Positions 1 through 7,186 of a stretch of 11,877 nt of DNA are shown here, in pieces. The notes below the pieces were generated by a model. It did not search any database, was not told the origin of the DNA, and was given only the letters and a program-made list of their open reading frames with translations. The first letter of the stretch is position 1. Every line of letters begins with the position of its first letter. The stretch spans positions 1 through 11,877 of the forward strand of contig URFJ01000058.1 of assembly GCA_900547135.1 (NCBI GenBank), in the 5' to 3' direction. The DNA comes from an uncultured Eubacteriales bacterium. Its GTDB lineage: Bacteria > Bacillota > Clostridia > Christensenellales > CAG-138. A program made the translations under genes and the position numbers.

Positions 1-2880
1 TTCGCGCAGAATTTCTGCGAGAGCGAAATGTTCAGCCTTACGAGCCAAGACATTGAACCTATCAGCGTTCAGATCAATCAGCAGCAGATCACCTGCCGCA
101 TTGATACGGCTCCGTTCCAGCTAGACGCGATTGTCTATCCGGATAGTGCGGTCGATAAGTCCGTTACATGGTCTTCGGACAATACATCGGTTGCAACGGT
201 ATCCGATACTGGATTGTTGACGCCGGTAGGCGGCGGTACTACCATAATCCGTGCGACTGCCTGTAACGGCGTATATGGTACAACTACAGTTACAATAGTG
301 GAACCGTCGGAGGAGTTTCCAGAGGATTTGATCATCCGTAAGGACGGAAGATATGCTATCCCTGCGGGTATGAGTGGAAATGTTGTGATAACAGAAGACG
401 CTCATAATGTTAAATTGGTTGGCAGTTCGGATAACACGGCTGATAATCCGTATACAGGGTTGACTTTCACCAGCGAGAATGAGAATTTGAACTTGACGAT
501 TGAAACGCTCAACGTACAGGTGTCCGGCGGTAAACCTGTAATTGAATTTAAGGGAGCTGGAAATACGCTAAACCTTATAGGCAGCAATACAATAGAATCG
601 GCTAGAAACTCCTACTATTCAAAAGCGCTGATCAAAGTACCGGAGGACGGCGAGCTGTCGGTAAAGGGCGGGGGAGCTCTGAACATGCTCCTAGAATCCA
701 GCACTTACGGCGCGGGTATCGGAGGAGACGCCGGTCAGATTGCTGGAAAGATCACCATAGACGGCGGTACGATTAACGGCACTTCCTATGGACCGGGAGC
801 GCTGATCGGCGGCGGCGCCAATGCGGGAGTGATAAATGTTATAGTCAACGATGGCGTACTGAATCTGGATATCCCGTATTACAGCGGCGGTTACTTTACT
901 AACCTAACCAGTTGCGGCGCCGGTAATGCCAGCGGCGACACCGCTTCCACAGGTTCTATCTCTATCGAAATCAATGGCGGTGTTATCAATGGAACAACAG
1001 AAGTCAATTCGGCTCTTATTGGCTCGGGTTATGCCACGACAATACGTCCGAATATTGTAATCAATGGAGGCAAGTTTGACCTGCATTCTGCTGCAAATGC
1101 AGGCGGTCAGCTCAGCGGTGGCGCATGCATCGGCTCTGGCGCGCATAGACCAGGATGCACACAGGCTGTTGCAGCTAGGGTCACCATTAACGGCGGCGAA
1201 ATTATCGCTTCTACCGATACGGATGCGGCGGCGATAGGAGGAGGTGCCGGAGTTGACGGAGCCACGGTCTTTGTAACCGGCGGCACCATCACCGCATCTT
1301 CAAGCAACGACGGTGCGGCGATTGGCGGAGGAATTTATCCCCCAAGCAGCGGCGGGAATCTGCGTATCAGCGCAGGATCGCTCAAAGCCACTGCAACCGG
1401 AGCAGGAGTGGCAATTGGCGATACGTCTGTAGATAACGGCGACAGCGAACAAGTTTTTGAAGTTGCGTTACTTGCGCCGAACGTGAAGAGCGTAAACGTC
1501 AATGGTACTGACTGGAAGGTTTCCGCGAACCATCCGGATGACGAATATCTCCATCTCTGGCTTGAGAAGGGTACGCATTATGTCATAGTTGAGACTGGGG
1601 AGGGCATAAAGAAGTATGAAGTTGTCGTTTCGCCGACAGGAAATACAAATGTAACCCAGTATTTCGAAGTTACCTATAATCTTACTGATCTAACGACGGA
1701 TGCAGCTGAAATTATCTATGCAGGCGAAACCCTCAGCGGCTCGCTCGCTGCGACAAACGACAAACAGCTGCCTGACAGCATCACGGTTACAATGGGCGGC
1801 ACTGACGCGGAATTTACCTATGACGCTCAAACCGGCGCATTTTCTGTACCGAATGCCAGCGGCGATATCGTTATAACCGCGGCGGCTATGGATGAAACGC
1901 AGGTAGACAGATCCGAACTGGAGGCGGTTATCGCAGCGGCAGAGGCGCTTCATGAAGAGGATTACACCATCGACACTTGGGCGGCGTTTGAGGATGCCCT
2001 AGAAGCCGCAAGAGCTGTCTTGGCGGATGATGACGCAACTCAGGCCGAGATCGACGAAGCAAAGGTCGCGCTTGAGGATGCAATGGATAGGTTGATATAT
2101 GTAAACGCAGTCTACTCAATCGGAGTTGGCAGAGTAAACGCCAGGCCAGGTGAAGCCGTAGTGGTGCCATTAAGCGCCAATAATCTAGCGGCGGCGGTAA
2201 TCCGAGTCGAGTATGACCCGGAAGTCCTCACATATGCTGGATATACAAACCTGTCTCCGGATGGTTCGATGATGATAGTGAACGATTCGACACCAGGTGT
2301 GCTGGCAATCGCGGTTGCAAATACAAGCGGCAATTACTTTGGCGAGTTTATGACGCTAAACTTTAAGGCCGCAGAGGATGCATCAGACATAACTGAATTG
2401 GCACTTACGGTTAACAGCGCAAGCGTTATAGTAGACGGAGCGTCGGTAAACGTGGATGTAAACGATGTAGAGGCGGCAAACGGAAGCGTTGACTTCAGCG
2501 CTCCGATATATACGGTAACCTTCGTGGATGGCCACACTGGTGAAGTAATCATCACCGAAGAGGTGAATGAAGGCGAAGGGGCGACGGCGCCGGAAGTAAG
2601 CGGACATGAAGCGGAACCCTTCCCGTACATCTTCATAGGATGGGACAAGGAGTTCTCATGTGTAATGGAAGATATGGCAAACTTTGCTCTGCTTGGAGAT
2701 GTAAACTTTGATGGAGAAGTGAATATTACCGATGCATTGATTATAGCGCGTCAGCAGGTTGGTTATGACGAACTGGACGAAGCGGCTATGCTAGTGGCCG
2801 ACGTCAACGGTGACGGTATTGTCAATATAACTGACACACTACTGCTCATGCGCGTCTTGGTTGGACTTGAAACAGTCTAA
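1..2880 (+). CDS. Large secreted modular protein with Ig-like, beta-helix repeat, FIVAR, cohesin and dockerin modules (5' partial)
   Basis: The frame is open from base 1. The first ATG (base 28) has no convincing Shine-Dalgarno site and is followed by no signal peptide, so the start and secretion signal probably lie upstream. Residues counted from that ATG: about 12-92 is a bacterial Ig-like (Big_2) domain with SVTWSSDNTSVATVS-like strands; about 105-480 is a Gly-rich region with repeated IGGG/IGSG and INGG motifs, probably a beta-helix; about 628-690 is an acidic, Ala-rich helical FIVAR module; about 695-826 resembles a cohesin (VRPGE-like start, then RVEYDPEVLTYAG); about 828-887 is an InlB/Flg_new-type repeat (TVTFVDG ... 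FIGWD); about 889-950 is a type I dockerin with two calcium loops (D891-x-N893-x-D895 and D925-x-N927-x-D929). There is no LPXTG or SLH anchor. The role is likely extracellular adhesion or scaffolding; there is no catalytic domain in the visible part. Module calls are from motif recognition; the beta-helix call is inference. Confidence 0.88.
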   Translation, partial: FAQNFCESEMFSLTSQDIEPISVQINQQQITCRIDTAPFQLDAIVYPDSAVDKSVTWSSDNTSVATVSDTGLLTPVGGGTTIIRATACNGVYGTTTVTIVEPSEEFPEDLIIRKDGRYAIPAGMSGNVVITEDAHNVKLVGSSDNTADNPYTGLTFTSENENLNLTIETLNVQVSGGKPVIEFKGAGNTLNLIGSNTIESARNSYYSKALIKVPEDGELSVKGGGALNMLLESSTYGAGIGGDAGQIAGKITIDGGTINGTSYGPGALIGGGANAGVINVIVNDGVLNLDIPYYSGGYFTNLTSCGAGNASGDTASTGSISIEINGGVINGTTEVNSALIGSGYATTIRPNIVINGGKFDLHSAANAGGQLSGGACIGSGAHRPGCTQAVAARVTINGGEIIASTDTDAAAIGGGAGVDGATVFVTGGTITASSSNDGAAIGGGIYPPSSGGNLRISAGSLKATATGAGVAIGDTSVDNGDSEQVFEVALLAPNVKSVNVNGTDWKVSANHPDDEYLHLWLEKGTHYVIVETGEGIKKYEVVVSPTGNTNVTQYFEVTYNLTDLTTDAAEIIYAGETLSGSLAATNDKQLPDSITVTMGGTDAEFTYDAQTGAFSVPNASGDIVITAAAMDETQVDRSELEAVIAAAEALHEEDYTIDTWAAFEDALEAARAVLADDDATQAEIDEAKVALEDAMDRLIYVNAVYSIGVGRVNARPGEAVVVPLSANNLAAAVIRVEYDPEVLTYAGYTNLSPDGSMMIVNDSTPGVLAIAVANTSGNYFGEFMTLNFKAAEDASDITELALTVNSASVIVDGASVNVDVNDVEAANGSVDFSAPIYTVTFVDGHTGEVIITEEVNEGEGATAPEVSGHEAEPFPYIFIGWDKEFSCVMEDMANFALLGDVNFDGEVNITDALIIARQQVGYDELDEAAMLVADVNGDGIVNITDTLLLMRVLVGLETV

Positions 2881-2918
2881 CTGAACGTGTTGCCGGAATT
2901 ATAACGGCTCCCCCTTTG

Positions 2919-2955
2919 AAAGAGGTCGCAGCAAGTGCTGCGGCCTCTTTTGTTT
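2919..2955 (+). terminator. Rho-independent terminator of the dockerin/cohesin gene
   Basis: A 14-bp stem (2919-2932 with 2937-2950, one G-U pair) closes on an AAGT tetraloop and runs into TTTTGTTT. It begins 39 bases after the stop codon of the dockerin protein. Confidence 0.92.
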
Positions 2956-3150
2956 AAAAACAAATAAATTCAAAATTAAACTTCAAACTATAGGGATACA
3001 GATGCTTATAGGTTTTATTGGATTCTGTTTACCGCCACCCCTTGAATGTATCGCTTTTATATTAATAAAGCTCCAATAAGCAAGCTTTAAAAGAGTAAAC
3101 CGCGCCGCTTTATAGGAAAAAGGATCTCTATTTAAGCAATGCATGATAAA

Positions 3151-3179
3151 TTGAGTTTTTTAGCGCAAATTAGTATTCT
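3151..3179 (+). promoter_or_regulatory. Candidate sigma-A promoter of the small DUF6774-like gene
   Basis: TTGAGT (3151-3156) and TATTCT (3174-3179) are separated by exactly 17 bases. Each box matches 4 of 6 consensus bases. Transcription would start near 3186, leaving a leader of about 58 bases before the ATG. This is a prediction by inspection only. Confidence 0.4.
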
Positions 3180-3243
3180 TCATAAAGGGCCTTGTTAACA
3201 GCTTCCCTAATACCCGCATAATTATGATAAGGAGGTAAAAACA

Positions 3244-3450
3244 ATGAATCCATGTGAACTATCAATGAACATAACCGCGATTGCGAATGCGATTGCTGAG
3301 AATCTATCCGAGGATGATTTGGCAATCACAGCCGCAGTATTCACACAGCTGGGTGACACCTTGGCTACAATCGCTACAAGCCGTGCCCTTTACTGCAGAA
3401 CCAATACGACTTCTGCCAGCTCAGAGGATACGCAAATGGACGGCAGTTGA
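3244..3450 (+). CDS. Small DUF6774-like protein, 68 aa
   Basis: The start is well fixed: AAGGAGGT ends 7 bases before the ATG. The protein begins MNPCEL and continues with an Ala/Ile/Leu-rich helical stretch (residues 7-35) leading into FTQLGDTLATIAT and a second Cys near residue 51. The MNPCEL start and the QLGDTLATI block are what I remember of DUF6774, a family of roughly 60-70 residue proteins of unknown function in Clostridia; I could not search for it. The tail from about residue 52 is polar and probably disordered. No signal peptide or membrane span is evident. It stands alone between the terminator at 2919-2955 and a hairpin covering its own stop codon, so it is probably a monocistronic unit. 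Codon use and the strong ribosome site argue for a real gene; the function is unknown. Confidence 0.8.
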   Translation: MNPCELSMNITAIANAIAENLSEDDLAITAAVFTQLGDTLATIATSRALYCRTNTTSASSEDTQMDGS

Positions 3451-3464
3451 AAATTGCCGTCCAT
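3436..3464 (+). terminator. Hairpin overlapping the stop codon of the small gene (possible terminator)
   Basis: A 12-bp inverted repeat (3436-3447 with 3453-3464, one G-U pair) has a 5-base loop that, with the last stem base, contains the TGA stop (3448-3450). No T-tract follows, so it is not a standard intrinsic terminator. It could instead protect the 3' end of the mRNA. Confidence 0.5.
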
Positions 3465-3867
3465 ATCCCAGCGTTTGCATTCAGGCCTTTCGCGTGCCTC
3501 GGGATTCCTTCTTTGAGACCCGTCACCGCTAAATATTTACCTTCATAAGTTTTGTTTAGCTCTTAAAGCTCAGACAATCCTGATGTTCCGAAGGAAAATA
3601 ATAATGACCATAGTAATTGAATTATTGCCTGTCTATTACCACTTTTTAACATCAGGGATATCATTTACTGATTGTATACTTATGAGAAGACTATTTAAGC
3701 GAAAGTTTCCCTTTCTTAATTAATGCTCAGATATTCGATTCACGGGATGTGATTCATTAAAGACATGTAAAAGGAAATGCGTTCCCTTATGCGGCTGTGC
3801 CTGAAACAACCATATTTTCATAAATCCAAGAATGGTTGTAGTTAAGTCCACTATATACGGCTCCACA
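3465..3867. other. Non-coding gap upstream of the Fpg/Nei-like gene
   Basis: I see no convincing gene here. The region is AT-rich. It contains a 39-codon open frame (3604-3723) that I could not support, and a perfect 8-bp inverted repeat, ACAACCAT at 3806-3813 and ATGGTTGT at 3832-3839, with an 18-base spacer. The repeat ends about 30 bases before the -10 box of the next promoter, so it could be a regulator site, but a match of this size can also occur by chance. Confidence 0.4.
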
Positions 3868-3876
3868 TGGTATAAT
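3868..3876 (+). promoter_or_regulatory. Extended -10 promoter of the Fpg/Nei-like gene
   Basis: TGG followed by a perfect TATAAT (3871-3876) forms an extended -10 element. No good -35 box lies 16-18 bases upstream, as is common for extended -10 promoters. Transcription would start near 3883, just ahead of the GGAGG site (3893-3897) and the ATG at 3905. Confidence 0.65.
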
Positions 3877-3904
3877 GGCTATATAAAAAGATGGAGGCCT
3901 GTTT

Positions 3905-4732
3905 ATGTTAGAGTATCCAGAGATACTGACCGTTGCGGAGCAGCTGCGAAATGAGATAGCGGGTAGCGTGGCAAGCCGGGTTCTGCCGCCGACAAAGGCG
4001 CACAAATTTTGCTGGTTCAATGGAGACCCCGCAGGATACGACGGAGCGGTAAAAGGATGCGAGGTGGTTACTGCGGAGGGATTCGGGATTTTTGCCGAGA
4101 TAGCCTTTGATAATGGTTATCGGTTATGCTTTAATGACGGCGTTAACATCAGGCTTATGCCGGCCTTAAAGGTCCCTAGGGATTACCAGCTTTTAATAGA
4201 ATTTGAAGGCGGCAGGGCGCTGGTGTTTACCGTTAAAATGTATGGGGGAATCATATTGCATAACGGAAACTACGATAATGAGTATTACCTCAAAAGCAGG
4301 CAGGCGGTCTCTCCATTTTCAGACCAGTTTAAGGTGCGTTTTTACAGGCTGCTTGATGAAAGCAGACCAGGTCTTAGTATGAAGGCATTCCTTGCTACGG
4401 AACAGCGATTCCCCGGAATTGGCAACGGGGTATTGCAGGACATTCTTTTCGAGTCCGGTATTCACCCTAAGCGTAAGATAAAAACGCTTACGGATTTGGA
4501 AAGGGACAATCTGCTCCGTTGCATTATAGATGTCCTGCACGATATGATTATTCATGGTGGCCGCGATACCGAAAAGGACATATATGGACGTAAGGGCGGG
4601 TATAAGGTATGCATGTCAAGGAATACGCTTACTTTGGGTTGCCCCAAATGCGGTGGGCAAATAACAAAGGAAGCGTATCTAGGAGGTTCCATCTATTACT
4701 GTCCCAGCTGTCAGCCAATTGACAAGAAATAA
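3905..4732 (+). CDS. Fpg/Nei-family DNA glycosylase-like protein with altered catalytic residues
   Basis: This 275-residue protein has the length and module order of formamidopyrimidine-DNA glycosylase / endonuclease VIII: an N-terminal beta-sandwich domain, an H2TH helical domain containing GIGN (171-174) followed by LQDILFESGIHP, and a C-terminal zinc finger C246-x2-C249-x16-C266-x2-C269. GGAGG 7 bases upstream fixes the ATG. Family enzymes normally start M-P-E and use the amine of Pro2 as nucleophile; here the start is M-L-E-Y-P-E, so Pro2 is Leu while Glu3 remains. The usual catalytic hairpin Lys appears missing (GFGIFAEI around 61-66), and the zinc-finger Arg is replaced (LGGSIYY). I recall similar M-I/L-E-x-P-E proteins in other Clostridia, so this may be a recognised but poorly studied branch. 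It may bind damaged DNA, or use different chemistry. It is probably transcribed alone from its extended -10 promoter. Confidence 0.85.
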   Translation: MLEYPEILTVAEQLRNEIAGSVASRVLPPTKAHKFCWFNGDPAGYDGAVKGCEVVTAEGFGIFAEIAFDNGYRLCFNDGVNIRLMPALKVPRDYQLLIEFEGGRALVFTVKMYGGIILHNGNYDNEYYLKSRQAVSPFSDQFKVRFYRLLDESRPGLSMKAFLATEQRFPGIGNGVLQDILFESGIHPKRKIKTLTDLERDNLLRCIIDVLHDMIIHGGRDTEKDIYGRKGGYKVCMSRNTLTLGCPKCGGQITKEAYLGGSIYYCPSCQPIDKK

Positions 4733-4743
4733 AAAGGTATGGG

Positions 4744-4769
4744 ACCCTTTTAAGGGATGTTTAAAGGGT
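4744..4769 (+). terminator. Imperfect hairpin after the Fpg/Nei-like gene
   Basis: ACCCTTTTAA (4744-4753) pairs at 9 of 10 positions with TTTAAAGGGT (4760-4769) around a 6-base loop, 12 bases past the stop codon. The following bases are G-rich rather than T-rich, so termination here is doubtful. Confidence 0.3.
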
Positions 4770-4865
4770 GTTATAGGGGGGGACGGCTTATTGTACCTTT
4801 AGCTTTAGCCAAAACCCAAAGAAGAGCCGCCCGGGGAGACTAAAACCGTAAGGAGGGTCAAACCT

Positions 4866-5196
4866 TTGAGGAGAGTAAGGATTACGGTGCTTAAAACTAC
4901 TTTGGATGAAGAGCTTGCATACGAATATGGAGCGCATGGCTTAACGGCCTGCCCCATGCTTAAAACAGGACAGGTTTTTTTATGCGGACTATGCTAAACC
5001 GGATGGTTTATGCGATGAAGCGTGGAAGGCGATATATCAGTATGTTTTTGCGCTTGCGCATGGGGCTGGGAACGGCGTTTTTTACTATGGGGACTGGATA
5101 AGAAAGCCGGGCGTAGCCATATGCAGCTGCAATGACGGCCTTAGGCCGGTAATTTTCAAGCTGGAAGCTACGGACGGGGAGGCGCGTATCGGTTAA
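4866..5196 (+). pseudogene. TIGR04076-type small Cys-containing protein, disrupted by a one-base frameshift
   Basis: AGGAGG (4851-4856) lies 9 bases before a TTG start at 4866. The first frame reads LRRVRITVLKTTLDEELAYE ... CPMLKTGQVF and then hits TAA at 4995-4997 (43 codons). The continuation lies in another frame from 4981 (YADYAKPDGLCDEAWKAIYQ ...) and runs through DWIRKPGVAICSCNDG and LRPVIFKLEA to TAA at 5194-5196. Together they give a protein of about 109 residues that I recognise as TIGR04076-like, a small family of unknown function with conserved Cys and a CxxDGLRPVIFK-type C-terminus. The break is at a run of seven T (4975-4981); with six T the frame would be continuous. It may be a true mutation, an assembly or sequencing error, or a site of transcriptional slippage. 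Both halves keep clean family sequence with no other damage, so any loss would be recent. Confidence 0.8.
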
Positions 5197-5261
5197 TGAT
5201 CCCATACGGTGAGTCAGCGCGTTTTCAATGTTTTAAGGTGCTTTTAAGGGCGTGAGAAGGG

Positions 5262-5267
5262 TATACT
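5262..5267 (+). promoter_or_regulatory. Weak candidate -10 box upstream of the dehydrogenase gene
   Basis: TATACT matches 5 of 6 consensus bases and lies about 75 bases before the dehydrogenase ATG. No convincing -35 box or extended -10 is present, so this is tentative. Confidence 0.2.
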
Positions 5268-5343
5268 CTTGTTTATGGTGGGATTTTCAGCCTGGAGTGA
5301 TAATTCTAAACCCATGCAAAAGTAAGAAAGGGAGCGTAAGTAG

Positions 5344-6114
5344 ATGGCGGAAAGAATAGCGGTTGTAACGGGGGCAAGCAGCGGCTTTGGCAGGGAATTC
5401 ACAAGGCTGCTGACAGCGGACGGAGAGATCAATGGGATTTGGGCTATAGCCCGTAATCAGGCTAAGCTTGATCAACTAAAAGCCGACTTTGGAGAAAAGG
5501 TAAAAACCTTTTCAATAGACCTTTCCGACACTAAGGCTATACTGGGCTTTAAGGAGGTTTTAGACAAGGAGAATCCGGAAATTGCGTATCTGATCAATAA
5601 TGCGGGCTTTGCCAAGCTGTGCGCATATTCGGATATAAGCGTTCAAGAGTCGGTCAATATGATCGACTTAAACTGCGCAGGAGTGGTGGCAATGGGGCTG
5701 GTTTGTATCCCATATATGAGCAGAGGAAGCAAAATGCTCAACGTTGCCTCACAGTCCGCATTTCAGCCGCTGCCCTATCTGAACATATATGGCGCGACAA
5801 AGGCGTTTGTCCGCAATTATTCAAGAGCACTCAACATTGAGCTTAAGGAAATGGGAATAACCGTAACCGCAGTATGCCCAGGCTGGATGGATACAGACCT
5901 GTTTGCCCGGGCAAGAGTGGATGCTGAAAAGGCCCCGAGAAAATTTATAGGAATGGTAACGCCGGGCAAGGTGGCAAAGAAGGCCCTGACCGACGCGAGA
6001 AAGGGAAGGGATATATCCGTCTACGGGGCTTACGTGAAGTTCTGCCACGTTATGGCAAAGTTTCTGCCACAAAGGCTTATGATGAAAATTTGGCTGATTC
6101 AGCAGGGCATGTAG
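5344..6114 (+). CDS. Short-chain dehydrogenase/reductase (SDR), classical type
   Basis: This 256-residue protein has the usual length of classical SDRs, which carry out NAD(P)H-dependent oxidation or reduction of alcohols and carbonyls in the cytoplasm. Visible signatures are the cofactor motif TGASSGFG (9-16), NNAG (85-88), the catalytic Ser136, and YGATK with Tyr149 and Lys153; the 13-residue spacing from Ser to Tyr is typical. CPGWMDTD after strand 6 is the normal PG motif region. The C-terminal 25 residues are basic and hydrophobic (YVKFCHVMAKFLPQ onward) and might touch a membrane or a partner. The substrate cannot be read from the sequence. GGGAG (5330-5334), 9 bases upstream, supports the ATG. 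The methyltransferase follows 71 bases downstream with no clear terminator between, so the two may be cotranscribed. Confidence 0.93.
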   Translation: MAERIAVVTGASSGFGREFTRLLTADGEINGIWAIARNQAKLDQLKADFGEKVKTFSIDLSDTKAILGFKEVLDKENPEIAYLINNAGFAKLCAYSDISVQESVNMIDLNCAGVVAMGLVCIPYMSRGSKMLNVASQSAFQPLPYLNIYGATKAFVRNYSRALNIELKEMGITVTAVCPGWMDTDLFARARVDAEKAPRKFIGMVTPGKVAKKALTDARKGRDISVYGAYVKFCHVMAKFLPQRLMMKIWLIQQGM

Positions 6115-6185
6115 ATGGATTACATAAGTATTATATGAAGTAGTTAAAAACTGATTCTATAAACGAAGACACGGAGACGAGCGAC

Positions 6186-6854
6186 ATGAAATTAGAACGT
6201 ATGAGAGACTTTTTTGCAAGGCGGATTGATACCTATGACGAGCATATGGTCAATAATGTGGAAGGGTGCAAAAACGGATATATTAAGCTTGCTGAGCTGA
6301 TTCCGGACACAGCGAGGAAACTGTTGGATTTGGGCTGCGGTACAGGGCTGGAGCTGGAAAGAATATTTCAAAGGTTTCCAAATATCTCGGTAACGGGCAT
6401 TGACCTGTCCAGGGAGATGCTCAAAAAATTGAAGGGAAAATACCCTGACAAGGACATTTTTCTGATTGAGGGCAGCTATATTGGCAGAAATTTTGGTTAT
6501 AGGCAATATGATACGGCAATTTCCTTTGAAACCATGCATCATATGACGCATGACGAAAAGGTTTCGGTATATGAAGCGGTATGGAATGCGCTTACGCCCG
6601 GGGGTTTGTACATAGAATGCGATTATATGGTGCTGACACAGGCTGAGGAGGGCGCGCTATATGCGGAAAACGCGGAACTCCGTGCAAAACAGGGTCTTCC
6701 TGATGACGAATATTATCACTTTGACACCCCCTGTACGGTGGACAATCAGCTTATGCTTTTAAAAAGGGCAGGGTTCTATAGGGTTGATGATATTTGGAGG
6801 GAAGGAAGCACTAACATAATTGTGGCCCAAAAGCAACGGTATGGGCCATTATAG
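6186..6854 (+). CDS. Class I SAM-dependent methyltransferase
   Basis: This 222-residue protein has the Rossmann-type methyltransferase motif I, LDLGCGTG (47-54), an acidic residue ending strand 2 (Asp73 in VTGIDLS), the post-motif region YDTAISFETMHHM (strand 4) and a GG turn before strand 5 (LTPGGLYIECDYM). It transfers a methyl group from S-adenosylmethionine to an acceptor that I cannot identify. The N-terminal FFARRIDTYDEHM segment belongs to a cap helix found in a group of small Clostridia/Bacilli methyltransferases without assigned substrate, as I recall. GGAG (6173-6176), 9 bases upstream, supports the ATG. The protein is cytosolic, with no membrane segment. Its placement right after the dehydrogenase suggests a shared transcript, but a common pathway is only a guess. 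Confidence 0.9.
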   Translation: MKLERMRDFFARRIDTYDEHMVNNVEGCKNGYIKLAELIPDTARKLLDLGCGTGLELERIFQRFPNISVTGIDLSREMLKKLKGKYPDKDIFLIEGSYIGRNFGYRQYDTAISFETMHHMTHDEKVSVYEAVWNALTPGGLYIECDYMVLTQAEEGALYAENAELRAKQGLPDDEYYHFDTPCTVDNQLMLLKRAGFYRVDDIWREGSTNIIVAQKQRYGPL

Positions 6855-7143
6855 ACGGCCCTATAAGGCCTTTCAATATTTAGTAGATTTTTATAAACTT
6901 GATCTGGTTCAAGGGAGCGGCCTCTGTGTTAAACGCATGCCCCAAGCTTCTATCGTAGATGGCCGGATTGCTTCATTATAAAACGCTTATAATGCGTATC
7001 CGCGGTTTTTAGTGCATAAGCTAAGATTATGACCGCCCGTTTAGGCCATATTTGAATCAGTGTCCAAAAATGTAATAAACAGCACTATGCGGGAGAATTT
7101 TCAACGTTCCGATTTTTTGTCCAATGAGTCCCGCCGTATTAAC
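6855..7143. other. Intergenic region with a palindrome, upstream of the calcium ATPase
   Basis: No gene is seen. Just after the methyltransferase stop there are short GGCC-rich stems (GGGCC 6843-6847 with GGCCC 6857-6861; GGCC 6857-6860 with GGCC 6867-6870) followed by moderately T-rich sequence, at best a weak terminator. CATTATAA (6974-6981) and TTATAATG (6987-6994) form a perfect 8-5-8 inverted repeat that contains TATAAT on both strands. I looked for a yybP-ykoY type metal riboswitch because a cation pump follows, and did not recognise one. Confidence 0.4.
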
Positions 7144-7152
7144 TGTTATAAT
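7144..7152 (+). promoter_or_regulatory. Extended -10 promoter of the calcium ATPase
   Basis: TGT plus a perfect TATAAT (7147-7152) forms an extended -10 element 35 bases before the TTG start. A TTGTCC at 7117-7122 is too far away (24 bases) to be its -35 box. The predicted leader is only about 28 bases, which leaves no room for a riboswitch. Confidence 0.65.
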
Positions 7153-7186
7153 AACCCTATTCGAGATTTAAGGAGGAAAATAAACG

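Noticed and set aside
3066..3089. TAAAGCT/AGCTTTA inverted repeat with a 10-base loop
   Set aside because: Short, AT-rich and without a clear T-tract or promoter link; likely fortuitous.
3604..3723. 39-codon open frame with AAGGA 8 bases before its ATG
   Set aside because: The product (MTIVIELLPVYYHFLTSGIS...) has no recognisable family and the length is easily reached by chance in AT-rich spacer.
6855..7186. Possible metal-sensing riboswitch (yybP-ykoY type) ahead of the cation pump
   Set aside because: No recognisable conserved core, and the extended -10 promoter leaves a leader of only about 28 bases.
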